NCBI GenBank assembly: GCA_035041965.1
Contig: JAPYMA010000138.1
Span: forward strand, 164,002-228,001
Length of the DNA stretch: 64,000 nt
Reading direction: 5' to 3'
Source of the DNA: Anisakis pegreffii
Taxonomy: Eukaryota > Nematoda > Chromadorea > Rhabditida > Anisakidae
How positions within the stretch are numbered: position 1 is the first letter of the stretch; every line of letters begins with the position of its first letter. The notes under the pieces were generated by a model that saw nothing but the letters and a program-made list of their open reading frames with translations, did no database searches and had not been told where the DNA came from. A program made the translations under genes and the position numbers. This document shows, one piece after another, positions 63,501-64,000 of this stretch.

Positions 63501-64000
63501 CAACATTGAAACACCTCAACATTGAAACACCTCAACATTAAAACACCTCAACATTGAAACACCTCAACATTGAAACACCTCAACGTTAAAACACCTCAAC
63601 ATTGAAACACCTCAACATTGAAACACCTCAACGTTAAAACACCTCAACATTGAAACACCTCAACATTGAAACACCTCAACATTAAAACACCTCAACATTG
63701 AAACACCTCAACATTGAAACACCTCAACATTGAAACACCTCAACATTGAAACACCTCAACATTGAAACACCTCAACATTGAAACACCTCAACATTGAAAC
63801 ACCTCAACATTAAAACACCTCAACATTGAAACACCTCAACATTGAAACACCTCAACATTGAAACACCTCAACGTTAAAACACCTCAACATTGAAACACCT
63901 CAACATTGAAACACCTCAACATTGAAACACCTCAACATTAAAACACCTCAACATTGAAACACCTCAACATTGAAACACCTCAACATTGAAACACCTCAAC
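60595..64000. repeat. 16-base tandem satellite array, runs off the window
   Basis: About 213 head-to-tail copies of ACACCTCAACATTGAA. Most copies are identical. Variants differ at one or two positions: ATTAAA is common, GTTAAA rarer (about 60609, 61275, 61550, 63297, 63583, 63631, 63872), ATTCAA once (about 60721). There are no spacers and no indels that I saw, so the 16-base register holds throughout. Because 16 is not a multiple of 3, every reading frame on both strands meets stops, so it is non-coding. Confidence 0.98.

Noticed and set aside
60595..64000. Regular short repeats resembling a CRISPR array
   Set aside because: There are no spacers between repeats, the unit is only 16 bases, and the surrounding genes are animal. 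It is a satellite.

Overview
The window is eukaryotic and most likely nematode. Its genes are broken into many short exons. Introns are usually about 50-400 bases, start GTAAG/GTGAG-like and end in the worm-type acceptor TTTCAG or TTTTAG. DNA is AT-rich outside a few inserts. The gene content fits an animal: an alpha-type nicotinic receptor, ADP-dependent glucokinase, a DRAM/TMEM150-type protein, VPS13D, a USP-type deubiquitinase and an RFamide neuropeptide precursor of a kind I know only from nematodes. I cannot fix the species or clade. All identifications come from reading translated exons and comparing them with protein families from memory; no search was run.

Layout. Bases 743-3526 (minus) hold a nicotinic acetylcholine receptor alpha-type subunit. 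Bases 5161-7897 (minus) hold ADP-dependent glucokinase in 11 exons whose phases all agree. Bases 9365-11424 (minus) hold a DRAM-like membrane protein in 7 exons. Bases 12-15 kb are gene-poor, with a degenerate GCCTCAG-rich repeat, a near-perfect 232-base foldback and a weak candidate small membrane-protein gene. Bases 15091-44829 (plus) are one very large gene, VPS13D, a bridge-like lipid-transfer protein. Bases 48428-58665 (plus) hold a ubiquitin-specific protease resembling USP31/USP43. From about 60595 to the end, and beyond it, the window is a 16-base tandem satellite (unit ACACCTCAACATTGAA with point variants).

The most interesting item is inside VPS13D. Its largest intron (21329-26247) carries, on the opposite strand, a complete two-exon gene for a 92-residue secreted precursor. 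It has a signal peptide, an Arg-Arg site, one long peptide ending SGRMRF, an amidation glycine and Lys-Arg: an FLP-27-like neuropeptide gene nested antisense in VPS13D. The VPS13D gene itself lacks two parts of the human protein: the UBA domain, and a large internal stretch of roughly 900-1000 residues that in human includes the VAP-binding region. Non-autonomous transposon-like inserts are scattered through introns and spacers, one with clear hAT-type ends and an 8-base target duplication.
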